From an uncultured Bacteroidales bacterium (GTDB lineage: Bacteria; Bacteroidota; Bacteroidia; Bacteroidales; UBA932): a stretch of DNA of 12,820 nt. This document shows, piece by piece, positions 6,241 to 12,820 of the stretch. Every line of letters starts with the position of its first letter. The stretch's first letter is position 1. The notes under the pieces are model-generated. The model saw nothing but the letters and a program-made list of their open reading frames with translations. It was not told the origin of the DNA and searched no databases. The stretch lies in the NCBI GenBank assembly GCA_904501835.1, contig CAJGBW010000043.1, positions 1 to 12,820 on the forward strand, read 5' to 3'. The position numbers were made by a program, and so were the translations under genes.

Positions 6241-9213
6241 ATGCAAAACTATTTTAAAAAGTTCCTCACTTATGCTGCAATGCTGGTGGCTTTCATGGCC
6301 ATCCCGGCTTATGCCAGCGCAGAAGTGTTCACGGGAACCATCGTCGATGACAATGGTGAGCCCGTTATCGGGGCTTCTGTCTTTATCCATGGTACACAGA
6401 CAGGTGCCATTACGGATTTGGACGGTAACTTTTCTTTGTCAGTAGATAGAGGAAACGAGATTGTCGTTTCATCAATCGGCTTTGAGGACAAGAAGTTTAC
6501 CTTTTTGGGACAGAAGGATATGCGTATCGTATTGTCGCAAGCAACGACCGCTTTGGACGAGGTGGTTGTTGTGGGTTACGGTTCCATGAAAAAACGTGAG
6601 ATGACATCTGCCATTTCGCACGTTTCCTCCAAGGATTTGAATCAAGTTACTTCTTTGGACTCCAAAATGTTGCTCCAAGGTAAGGTTTCCGGTGTGAGCG
6701 TAGATAATACGCAGATGGCGGACCCTAACCAGCAGGGTAGCATTCAGATTCGTGGTGTGGCTTCCCGCCAGGCCGGTACGGGTCCTTTGTATGTAATTGA
6801 CGGTATTCCGGGCGGTGATATGACCAATATCAACCCTGCCGATATCGAGAGTATCGACGTCTTGAAAGACGGTGCCGCCTCCGCCATTTATGGTACACGT
6901 GGTGGTAACGGTGTTGTGCTTGTAAACTTGAAAAAAGGTTCGCGTGATGGCACCATCCACACACAGTATAGTGGTTCTTTCACGGCCAACATGCCCAAAC
7001 GTGAGTTGCAGCTTTTGACGCCCAACCAGTTCCGTGCTTATCGTTGTGCGGCCAATCCGATGTTCGATTTCGGCGCTTCTACCGACTGGTTTGACGCTTC
7101 AACCCGTGTAGGTATGACCCACATGCACACCTTGACGCTTTCCGGTGGTAATGCCAAGACCAATTTCCGTTTGACGGCTGACTATCGTTCCGCTACGGGT
7201 GTTGACTTGCGTTCTGATCGTAACGAATACGGTGCGCGCGCCAGCGTCAATCATACGACCAAGGGTGGTCTCTTTACCTTTACAGGAAATATCACCCCTC
7301 GTGTTATTAAAAAGAACAACTCTGTCGGTTTCTCTGCTATTTTGCAGAACAACCCGACCATTCCTGTTTACGATGAGAAATCGCCCAATGGTTATTATCA
7401 GTTTGCTTCAGGTATGACCGGATCCAATGTGGTAGAGACAGCCAAAGAGGTGATTGATTATGACCATGTCCGTTTGTTGGAGATGAGCGGTAGCATCAAA
7501 TTGAATTTGCTCCCCTTGTTTACCCCCGACAATACGAATTTCGAGTTGAATTCCCTCTTGACGGTGTCTGACCATATCGTAGATAAATTCAGTAATTACT
7601 ATGCGCCTTCTACCTATACCGGTCAGGTAAATGGTGGTACCAAAGGTCACGCCTCAAAGAGTTCTTCGACTTCGCAACTTGTCAACTTGGAGTGGGTAAA
7701 CAACTTCGCCATGACTTTGCAAGGACACAGAGTGCGCTTGATGGCAGGTTACTCTTACTCTTATGATGTGGCTGAGTCTCTTTCTGCCAACAACACGAAC
7801 TTTACGACCGATGCAACCTTGTACAACAACCTCGGTGAGGGTACTTTGGCGGCAGAGGATGGAAAGATTAATATGAGTTCCAGCAAGAGCGACCACACCT
7901 TGATTGCTTTCTTTGCCCGTGTCAATTACGACTGGAAAGAGCGTTATTTGTTGTCAGTATCCATTCGTCATGAAGGTTCTTCCCGCTTCGGTGCTAACTA
8001 CAAATGGGGTAATTTCCCCGCCGTTTCTTTGGGATGGCGTATTTCTGACGAGCCTTTCTTCTCCTTCGCTTCCGGCGTGGTAGATGATTTGAAAGTTCGT
8101 TATGACTATGGTGTGACAGGTAACCAGGATATCGGTAACTACCTTTCTTTGGCGACTTACCGCGCCTTTGGTTACTACCAGTACAATGGTGAGCGTTTCC
8201 ATGTATGGGGCCCGAGCGGCAACGTGAACCCCGACCTTCGTTGGGAAAAGGGTAACAACCAGAACATTGGTATCGACTTCAGTCTCTTCCAATATCGTGT
8301 AACGGGTAGCATCAACTACTTCAACCGCCATCAGACAGACTTGTTGGGAACCTACACTGTAGCCGTACCCCCCAATATCTCAAGTTCTATTACAGCGAAC
8401 GTAGGTTCTATGCGCAACCAGGGTGTTGAGCTTGATTTGACGGTCAATCCGATTCGTACGGATGATTTCAACTGGAGCTTTACTTTGATTGGTGCGACTT
8501 CAGATAATAAATTTGAAAGTTTCTCCAACGATATTTTCAAAGGTCAGTCTTATGTTTCCATGTGTAACATGTCCAACCCCAACAATCCGGGTGACTTGCA
8601 GCGTCTGGAAGAAGGACAGCGCGTGGGTAACTACTTCACTTACCGTTATGCCGGTGTGGATACCCGCGGTGACTGGTTGATTTACGATAAGGATGGCAAA
8701 ATCATTCCTATCGGACAGGGAACAGAGGCCGACAAAACCATTACTGGTAACGGTCTTCCTTGGTTTACAGGTTCTTGGACCAACAACTTCAAATACAAGA
8801 ATTTCGATTTGAGTATTGCCATGCGTGCCGCCCTTGGTTTTGAAATCTTCAATGTGCATGATTTCTACTATGGTTTGCAGAGCATGAATACCAACTTGCT
8901 TCGTTCGGCTTATGCCAAGAATGCAGCGGTAACCAAAGGTCGTAACGTCTTGACAGACTATTTCTTGGAGCCTGGTGATTATTTGAAGTTAGACCAAATT
9001 AGCTTGGGTTATACATATAATTTCAATATGAAATTTATTGAGAAGATTCGTGCCTTCGTTACGGCTTCCAATATCTATACGTTGACCCGTTTTACAGGTA
9101 TCGACCCTTCTATCTATCCCGTGAATGGCTTGACGCCGGGAACGTTCGGTGGCAGCATTGCATATTATCCTTCTGCTTTCCAGATGGTTGTGGGTGTTCA
9201 GTTGGGATTCTAA
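6241..9213 (+). CDS. SusC/RagA-family TonB-dependent outer-membrane transporter
   Basis: Outer-membrane barrel that imports ligand captured by its SusD partner, powered by TonB-ExbBD. The 990-residue precursor has a signal peptide (cleavage near ASA, residue 27). A carboxypeptidase-D regulatory-like domain at about 29-105 contains GTIVDDNGEPVIGASV. The SusC hallmark DEVVVVGYG at 106-114 follows. The plug domain is at about 120-232, including PLYVIDGIP at 182-190, SIDVLKDGAASAIYGTRG at 204-221 and GVVLVNLKKG at 224-233. The barrel runs to the C terminus, which ends in VQLGF. There is no N-terminal STN secretin/TonB signalling domain, so the protein is not expected to signal to an anti-sigma factor. 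It lies between the phosphodiesterase (22 nt upstream) and its SusD partner (17 nt downstream). Length is normal for the family. The ligand cannot be read from the sequence. Confidence 0.95.
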   Translation: MQNYFKKFLTYAAMLVAFMAIPAYASAEVFTGTIVDDNGEPVIGASVFIHGTQTGAITDLDGNFSLSVDRGNEIVVSSIGFEDKKFTFLGQKDMRIVLSQATTALDEVVVVGYGSMKKREMTSAISHVSSKDLNQVTSLDSKMLLQGKVSGVSVDNTQMADPNQQGSIQIRGVASRQAGTGPLYVIDGIPGGDMTNINPADIESIDVLKDGAASAIYGTRGGNGVVLVNLKKGSRDGTIHTQYSGSFTANMPKRELQLLTPNQFRAYRCAANPMFDFGASTDWFDASTRVGMTHMHTLTLSGGNAKTNFRLTADYRSATGVDLRSDRNEYGARASVNHTTKGGLFTFTGNITPRVIKKNNSVGFSAILQNNPTIPVYDEKSPNGYYQFASGMTGSNVVETAKEVIDYDHVRLLEMSGSIKLNLLPLFTPDNTNFELNSLLTVSDHIVDKFSNYYAPSTYTGQVNGGTKGHASKSSSTSQLVNLEWVNNFAMTLQGHRVRLMAGYSYSYDVAESLSANNTNFTTDATLYNNLGEGTLAAEDGKINMSSSKSDHTLIAFFARVNYDWKERYLLSVSIRHEGSSRFGANYKWGNFPAVSLGWRISDEPFFSFASGVVDDLKVRYDYGVTGNQDIGNYLSLATYRAFGYYQYNGERFHVWGPSGNVNPDLRWEKGNNQNIGIDFSLFQYRVTGSINYFNRHQTDLLGTYTVAVPPNISSSITANVGSMRNQGVELDLTVNPIRTDDFNWSFTLIGATSDNKFESFSNDIFKGQSYVSMCNMSNPNNPGDLQRLEEGQRVGNYFTYRYAGVDTRGDWLIYDKDGKIIPIGQGTEADKTITGNGLPWFTGSWTNNFKYKNFDLSIAMRAALGFEIFNVHDFYYGLQSMNTNLLRSAYAKNAAVTKGRNVLTDYFLEPGDYLKLDQISLGYTYNFNMKFIEKIRAFVTASNIYTLTRFTGIDPSIYPVNGLTPGTFGGSIAYYPSAFQMVVGVQLGF

Positions 9214-9216
9214 TAT

Positions 9217-9222
9217 AGGAGA
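9217..9222 (+). promoter_or_regulatory. Shine-Dalgarno-like site before the SusD gene
   Basis: AGGAGA lies 8 nt before the ATG at 9231, a near-ideal Shine-Dalgarno placement. The other starts in this window are AT-rich and lack such a site. It supports the chosen start and may help raise translation of SusD relative to SusC. Confidence 0.5.
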
Positions 9223-9230
9223 CATCATTT

Positions 9231-11030
9231 ATGAAAAAATCAATAAAATTTATTTCAAAAGCATTGAGCGTTCTGCTTGCATTGGGAACTGTTTCCTGTG
9301 TGGATTTGGGCGAAAATGTATACTCTTCTTTGTTGTCAGCAAACTACTACACCCAGAAGTCTGACGTAATCAAGGCCGTTTTCCGTCCTTTTGAGCACTA
9401 TTTTGAATCTGTGCAGCGCCACGTGCCTATGCAGGAATATCCGAGTGATGTCTTTATGACACCGCAGATGGACTCTTATGGTTGGTGGGACGGCGGTAAA
9501 TGGTCAGATTGGCATACCCACAACTGGCAGGATATTTCCGGTGATTTGGTACGAAGCCACATTGCTGACGTTTGGACCAATACTTACCAAGGTATCGGCC
9601 AATGTAATTTGGTGTTGGATGATATCAAACGTTTGGATCACGACAGATTTCCTGATATTACCGAAGATGAGTGGAATTCTTTTGAGTCTCAGCTTCGTAC
9701 TATGCGTGCTTATGGCTATTTGGTTGTGTTCAACTATTTCCGTAATTGTCAGTTGATTACATCCAGCTCTACAGAGGAAAACGAGAAAGTTGAGCGCAAG
9801 AAACAAGTAGCTCCGGAGGTGATGTATAACTTTATCGAGACCGAGTTGTTGGAGTGTCTGGATTTGCTTCCTGTGAAATTGGGTTCTGCCGGTCCTGGTG
9901 TGCAGCAGGGTATGTTTACCAAGGCCGCCGCCGCAACGCTTTTGGTTCGTTTGTATTTGAATACGGAAGCGTGGATGGGCTATGATGCTTATGACAAATG
10001 CGAAGCCATGTGTACGCGCATCCTTAATGGTGAGTTCGGCGATTACAGCCTGTCTCCCACTTGGTACGGTCCTTTTGATTGGGATAATGAGAATTGCAAC
10101 GAGGTGATTTTCGGCTTCCCCGCTTCTTTCGGTACAACTTCTTGGCACATGCAGAATGACTATCGTACCATCTATGGTCGTGGTCTTCCTTTTAACTGTA
10201 TGGACTATCTGGATATCAAGGAAGGCGGTTCCCGCAATCCCAAATGGCACTTGTCTCCTTCCTATGACAACAACAATCCTCGCCGCCTCTTCTCCGGTGC
10301 TCCCTATAACTACAAATTGGGATGCCCCACGCAGAAGTTCCTCAAATATCCGGGTGACTTGCGTTACATGCAGTACAAGAATACAGGCAATAATACCCGT
10401 GAAGGTATGTTCTTCTTGGAGGGGTATATTATTGACAGTAAAGGAAATCGCGCAAAATCTGCGAGCAATTATGATATCTATCTCTTGGACCAGTGCGGTG
10501 GTTTCACGACCGGTGCCCCTACCAGTACGATTACCGATGCCGCTCGTAAAGAGTCTACCTTGTTTAATGGTGATATGAACTCCGGTTTGTATTGCGTAAA
10601 ATATCCTTTCTACCCCTATTCCGGTGGTGCATTTATCGAGTCTGACTACACAGTGATGCGTCTGGCGGAGATTTATTACTCCAAAGCTGAGTGCTTGTAT
10701 CGCAACGGTGATGTCAATGGTGCCGGTGCTTTGTTGAATGAGGTGCGTGCTCGCAACTATAGCAACTTCAATTCTAACATTGCGTACAGAGGTTCTCACG
10801 GAGGTTCTGTTGAACTTACCGATCAGGAATTCTTGGATGAGTGGATGAGAGAGTTTATTTTCGAAGGCCGCCGAAGAGATGACTTGATTCGTTGGGATCG
10901 TTTCGAAGAGGCTTGGTGGGATAAGCCGGCTGATGAGGACAAACACAACCGTATTTATCCTTTGAGCAAGACCATCCTTGAGCAGAATAGCTATTTGGTG
11001 CAAAATCCGGGTTATCCGGGTCTTAATTAA
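9231..11030 (+). CDS. SusD/RagB-family ligand-binding surface lipoprotein
   Basis: Predicted lid of the SusCD complex: a surface lipoprotein that captures ligand over the SusC barrel and closes on it during import. The 599-residue precursor has a lipoprotein signal (Lys-rich start, LLALG core, VSC with lipidated Cys23). The Trp-rich segment GWWDGGKWSDWHTHNW at 84-99 is a variant of the conserved DW.dGg.w...H.w region of this family. TPR-like helices follow, for example at 112-170 and 228-246. Near the C terminus, the helix VMRLAEIYYSKAECLYRNGD and the signature EFIFEGRRRDDLIRW at 541-555 are diagnostic of SusD/RagB proteins. It starts 17 nt after the SusC gene with a good Shine-Dalgarno site. 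Length is at the upper part of the usual range. Ligand specificity is not predictable by eye. Confidence 0.94.
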   Translation: MKKSIKFISKALSVLLALGTVSCVDLGENVYSSLLSANYYTQKSDVIKAVFRPFEHYFESVQRHVPMQEYPSDVFMTPQMDSYGWWDGGKWSDWHTHNWQDISGDLVRSHIADVWTNTYQGIGQCNLVLDDIKRLDHDRFPDITEDEWNSFESQLRTMRAYGYLVVFNYFRNCQLITSSSTEENEKVERKKQVAPEVMYNFIETELLECLDLLPVKLGSAGPGVQQGMFTKAAAATLLVRLYLNTEAWMGYDAYDKCEAMCTRILNGEFGDYSLSPTWYGPFDWDNENCNEVIFGFPASFGTTSWHMQNDYRTIYGRGLPFNCMDYLDIKEGGSRNPKWHLSPSYDNNNPRRLFSGAPYNYKLGCPTQKFLKYPGDLRYMQYKNTGNNTREGMFFLEGYIIDSKGNRAKSASNYDIYLLDQCGGFTTGAPTSTITDAARKESTLFNGDMNSGLYCVKYPFYPYSGGAFIESDYTVMRLAEIYYSKAECLYRNGDVNGAGALLNEVRARNYSNFNSNIAYRGSHGGSVELTDQEFLDEWMREFIFEGRRRDDLIRWDRFEEAWWDKPADEDKHNRIYPLSKTILEQNSYLVQNPGYPGLN

Positions 11031-11057
11031 GCCAAGATGGCATTAATTTATAAAAGA

Positions 11058-12521
11058 ATGAGCAGTATGAAGTCTATTTCTCAATACTTGTTTGTGGCAG
11101 CCCTCGCTATCAGCGCAGTGGCCTGCCAGCCTTATTTCCCTATGGTACCCCCTTCTGGTGCTGTCATTACCGAGCAGGAATTTACTGAAAACTGGTACGT
11201 GACTTTGAATGGTTCGGGTGTAAAAAATGGTTCCGACTGGAACAATGCCCTTCCTTTTGAAGATTTCATGACGATGATTTCCAATCCCGCTTCCAATTTG
11301 GCTGAGGCCGGTATCCATATTCAGGAGGGTGTCTATCCCGCGACAGCCGCCAATTCCATCAGCCAGATTTCCAAGACGATCCTTTGTGTTCGTGGTGGTT
11401 ACTCCAAAGAGTTGGAGTATGATGATTTGAGCGAGTGCGATCCGGAGATGTATCCGACCATCTTTACGGGTGATATCAATCAGGATGGTGTCGCTAACGA
11501 GGGTGATGGTGCCTTTGCCATGGTTACTGAAGGCGGAAATGTCCGTTTTGAAAACATTACTTTCAAGAATTTCTACCAGTCTGCCACCATTTCTGCGGAT
11601 AGCAAAGTCAATGGCTGCGGTTCTGCCGTGTTTGGTGTCAATGGTGCTTACTTGTCTACTTCTGTGGAGTGTAACAACTGTATCTTTGAGGGTAACGTGA
11701 ATGGCATGAGCGGCAATACCTCGAAAGAGGGTGGTCCTTGTGCGTTCATTACGGAGGGATATTTCAAGGCACGCAACTGTATCTTTATCAAGAATTCAGC
11801 CGCGAGCCGTGGTGGTGCGCTTCGTGTAAACTCGTCCAAAGCCATTATTTTCATGGATCGTTGCTATCTGTCACAGAATACGCTTGGCAACGGCGGTTTT
11901 GGTTCTGCCATCCAATGTTCTTCCGGTGTGGTTTGTCTCAACAATACGACCATGGTGGGTAACACAGGCCCTGGCTCAACCTTGAACGGAGGTGGTGCAT
12001 TCTTTATTGCCAATACGACCGTGGTGGATTCTTCCAATCCCAATGGTTCCAACAATGCCGCTTTCCGTTGCGAGTCCAAAGCGGCTGCAGACGCTACGGT
12101 TATCAACAGCGTGTTTACCAGCACGGTTAGCAATGGCTATGGTTTGATTATGAATAGCAATGCCATAATGAAATCAAAGGGATACAATGTATTCAAGACT
12201 CTCAATGTTGTATCGGGTAGCACCAATCCTGTTGTTAAGGCAGATGCTGTGATTGATGCAACTTTGACAGGAAGCGATATGGGCAACTGCTGGTCTTGGG
12301 ATATTTCACAGGTGGCGGATAAACTTGAATCGTATGCAATCGCAGATGAAATTTATGATGCGGCTGTGGCATTTAACCCGGTTGAGTATTCTTCTATCTC
12401 GGTTTTAGGCCGTACTTTCGCTTCTTGGGTAACTCCCGTGTCCTTCTCCGTTGACGGTAGAGGTGAGGCGCGTGGCGAAGATGGTTTCCAACCTGGTGCT
12501 TATGACCCTAATCTTGACTAA
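11058..12521 (+). CDS. Right-handed parallel beta-helix lipoprotein (polymorphic-OMP/choice-of-anchor-Q-like)
   Basis: Probably a surface lipoprotein with a parallel beta-helix fold; no enzymatic activity can be assigned. The 487-residue form has a lipoprotein signal ending AISAVAC with lipidated Cys23. A WYVTLNGSGVKNGSDWNNA segment at 46-64, then an IHIQEGVYP strand, a GGY turn and GDINQDG at 138-144, match the opening of polymorphic-OMP-like beta-helix proteins. Rungs with a shared pattern follow: FENITFKN (164), CNNCIFEGN (205), ARNCIFIKN (238), MDRCYLSQN (266), LNNTTMVGN (294) and VINSVFTS (348). The end, GRGEARGEDGFQPGAYDPN, resembles the GAYE-type terminus of choice-of-anchor-Q proteins. 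Alternative ATGs are 11037 (long polar N terminus, unlikely) and 11067 (MKSIS...). I prefer 11058 because an A-rich tract immediately precedes it. It occupies the place of SusE/F-like binding proteins. Adhesin, glycan-binding and lyase-like roles all remain open. Confidence 0.8.
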   Translation: MSSMKSISQYLFVAALAISAVACQPYFPMVPPSGAVITEQEFTENWYVTLNGSGVKNGSDWNNALPFEDFMTMISNPASNLAEAGIHIQEGVYPATAANSISQISKTILCVRGGYSKELEYDDLSECDPEMYPTIFTGDINQDGVANEGDGAFAMVTEGGNVRFENITFKNFYQSATISADSKVNGCGSAVFGVNGAYLSTSVECNNCIFEGNVNGMSGNTSKEGGPCAFITEGYFKARNCIFIKNSAASRGGALRVNSSKAIIFMDRCYLSQNTLGNGGFGSAIQCSSGVVCLNNTTMVGNTGPGSTLNGGGAFFIANTTVVDSSNPNGSNNAAFRCESKAAADATVINSVFTSTVSNGYGLIMNSNAIMKSKGYNVFKTLNVVSGSTNPVVKADAVIDATLTGSDMGNCWSWDISQVADKLESYAIADEIYDAAVAFNPVEYSSISVLGRTFASWVTPVSFSVDGRGEARGEDGFQPGAYDPNLD

Positions 12522-12532
12522 TCCTAATTTGT

Positions 12533-12820
12533 ATGAAAAAGTTTATCACATATTTATTTGCTCTTTTGTTTGTGATCGCATCCTGCTCGAAAGCAGAAAT
12601 TCGTCAGGCGCAGGTTTTGACGCCGGGACAAATTGCAGAACACAACAAAAATATAGAGGACTCTGGCGATGATGATGTAACCGACGATGAGGGCGGTAAT
12701 GGCGAAACACCTGGTGACGAGCCGGGTTCCTCTACGCCGGAAACGCCCGTAGAACCCGATGCTCCGGGTGAGGTTCTTCCCAGCGACCCCAACAATACGG
12801 ATCGTATCACAGATGGTTCC
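12533..12820 (+). CDS. Lipoprotein with acidic Pro/Gly-rich linker, partial (3' end outside window)
   Basis: The reading frame is open from ATG at 12533 to the window edge (96 codons, no stop), starting 11 nt after the beta-helix gene, so it belongs to the same operon. The N terminus MKKFITYLFALLFVIASC is a clear lipoprotein signal with lipobox IASC and lipidated Cys18. Residues 19-41 (SKAEIRQAQVLTPGQ onwards) are polar. From about 42 to 91 the sequence is a low-complexity linker rich in Asp, Glu, Gly, Pro, Ser and Thr (for example DSGDDDVTDDEGG and TPETPVEPDAPGE). Such linkers hold a folded domain away from the outer membrane. That domain lies beyond the window, so the function is unknown; a second ligand-binding protein or an enzyme would both fit the operon. 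Confidence 0.8.
   Translation, partial: MKKFITYLFALLFVIASCSKAEIRQAQVLTPGQIAEHNKNIEDSGDDDVTDDEGGNGETPGDEPGSSTPETPVEPDAPGEVLPSDPNNTDRITDGS

Noticed and set aside
9480..9530. Five tryptophans within about 15 residues of the SusD protein, at first sight an unusual aromatic patch
   Set aside because: A Trp/Gly/His-rich segment at this position is a conserved feature of many SusD/RagB homologues, so it supports the family call rather than being novel.
9504..11003. 499-codon open frame on the minus strand opposite the SusD gene
   Set aside because: It is antisense to a clear SusD-family gene. The translation has no recognisable motif, signal peptide or membrane pattern, and the frame is best explained as a codon-bias shadow.
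11469..11489. DINQDG in the beta-helix protein resembling a dockerin or EF-hand calcium loop
   Set aside because: Only one copy exists and no paired repeat or flanking dockerin helix follows. A GDI-D-DG turn at this place is typical of polymorphic-OMP-like beta-helix proteins.

Overview
The window looks like a chromosomal segment from a Bacteroidota genome, most likely order Bacteroidales. The evidence is an adjacent SusC-type TonB-dependent porin and SusD lipoprotein, several lipoprotein signals, AT-rich translation starts mostly without a Shine-Dalgarno sequence, and promoter-like matches to the Bacteroidota consensus (TTTG, about 20 nt, TAnnTTTG). Genus cannot be decided from the sequence alone. 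All genes lie on the + strand.

Region 1 (1-4844) is a housekeeping envelope cluster: nadK (NAD kinase), uppS (undecaprenyl diphosphate synthase), bamA (outer-membrane protein assembly barrel) and one OmpH/Skp-family periplasmic chaperone. nadK and uppS are 3 nt apart and bamA starts 17 nt after uppS. The cluster joins lipid-carrier synthesis for the cell wall and surface glycans to outer-membrane protein insertion. A promoter-like element sits before nadK, and another directly abuts the bamA start codon.

Region 2 (4845-5012) is a 168-nt intergenic break. It holds two small hairpins, a 10-bp inverted repeat followed by a T run, a perfect-consensus promoter (TTTG-N20-TATTTTTG) inside that repeat, and a 12-bp palindrome just before the next start codon. 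It separates the housekeeping genes from the accessory operon.

Region 3 (5013-12820) is a tightly spaced accessory operon with gaps of 22, 17, about 27 and 11 nt. It encodes a lipoprotein glycerophosphodiester phosphodiesterase with an N-terminal PKD/Ig-like domain, a SusC-like transporter, a SusD-like binding lipoprotein, a right-handed beta-helix lipoprotein in the position where glycan-binding SusE/F proteins often lie, and the start of another lipoprotein with an acidic Pro/Gly-rich linker that runs off the window. By analogy with polysaccharide utilisation loci, it probably captures and imports a ligand at the cell surface. The only recognisable enzyme is a phosphodiesterase and no glycoside hydrolase is visible, which suggests a phosphodiester-containing substrate such as a glycerophosphodiester, phospholipid head group or glycerol-phosphate polymer. 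That substrate is an inference. No regulator gene is visible in the window.
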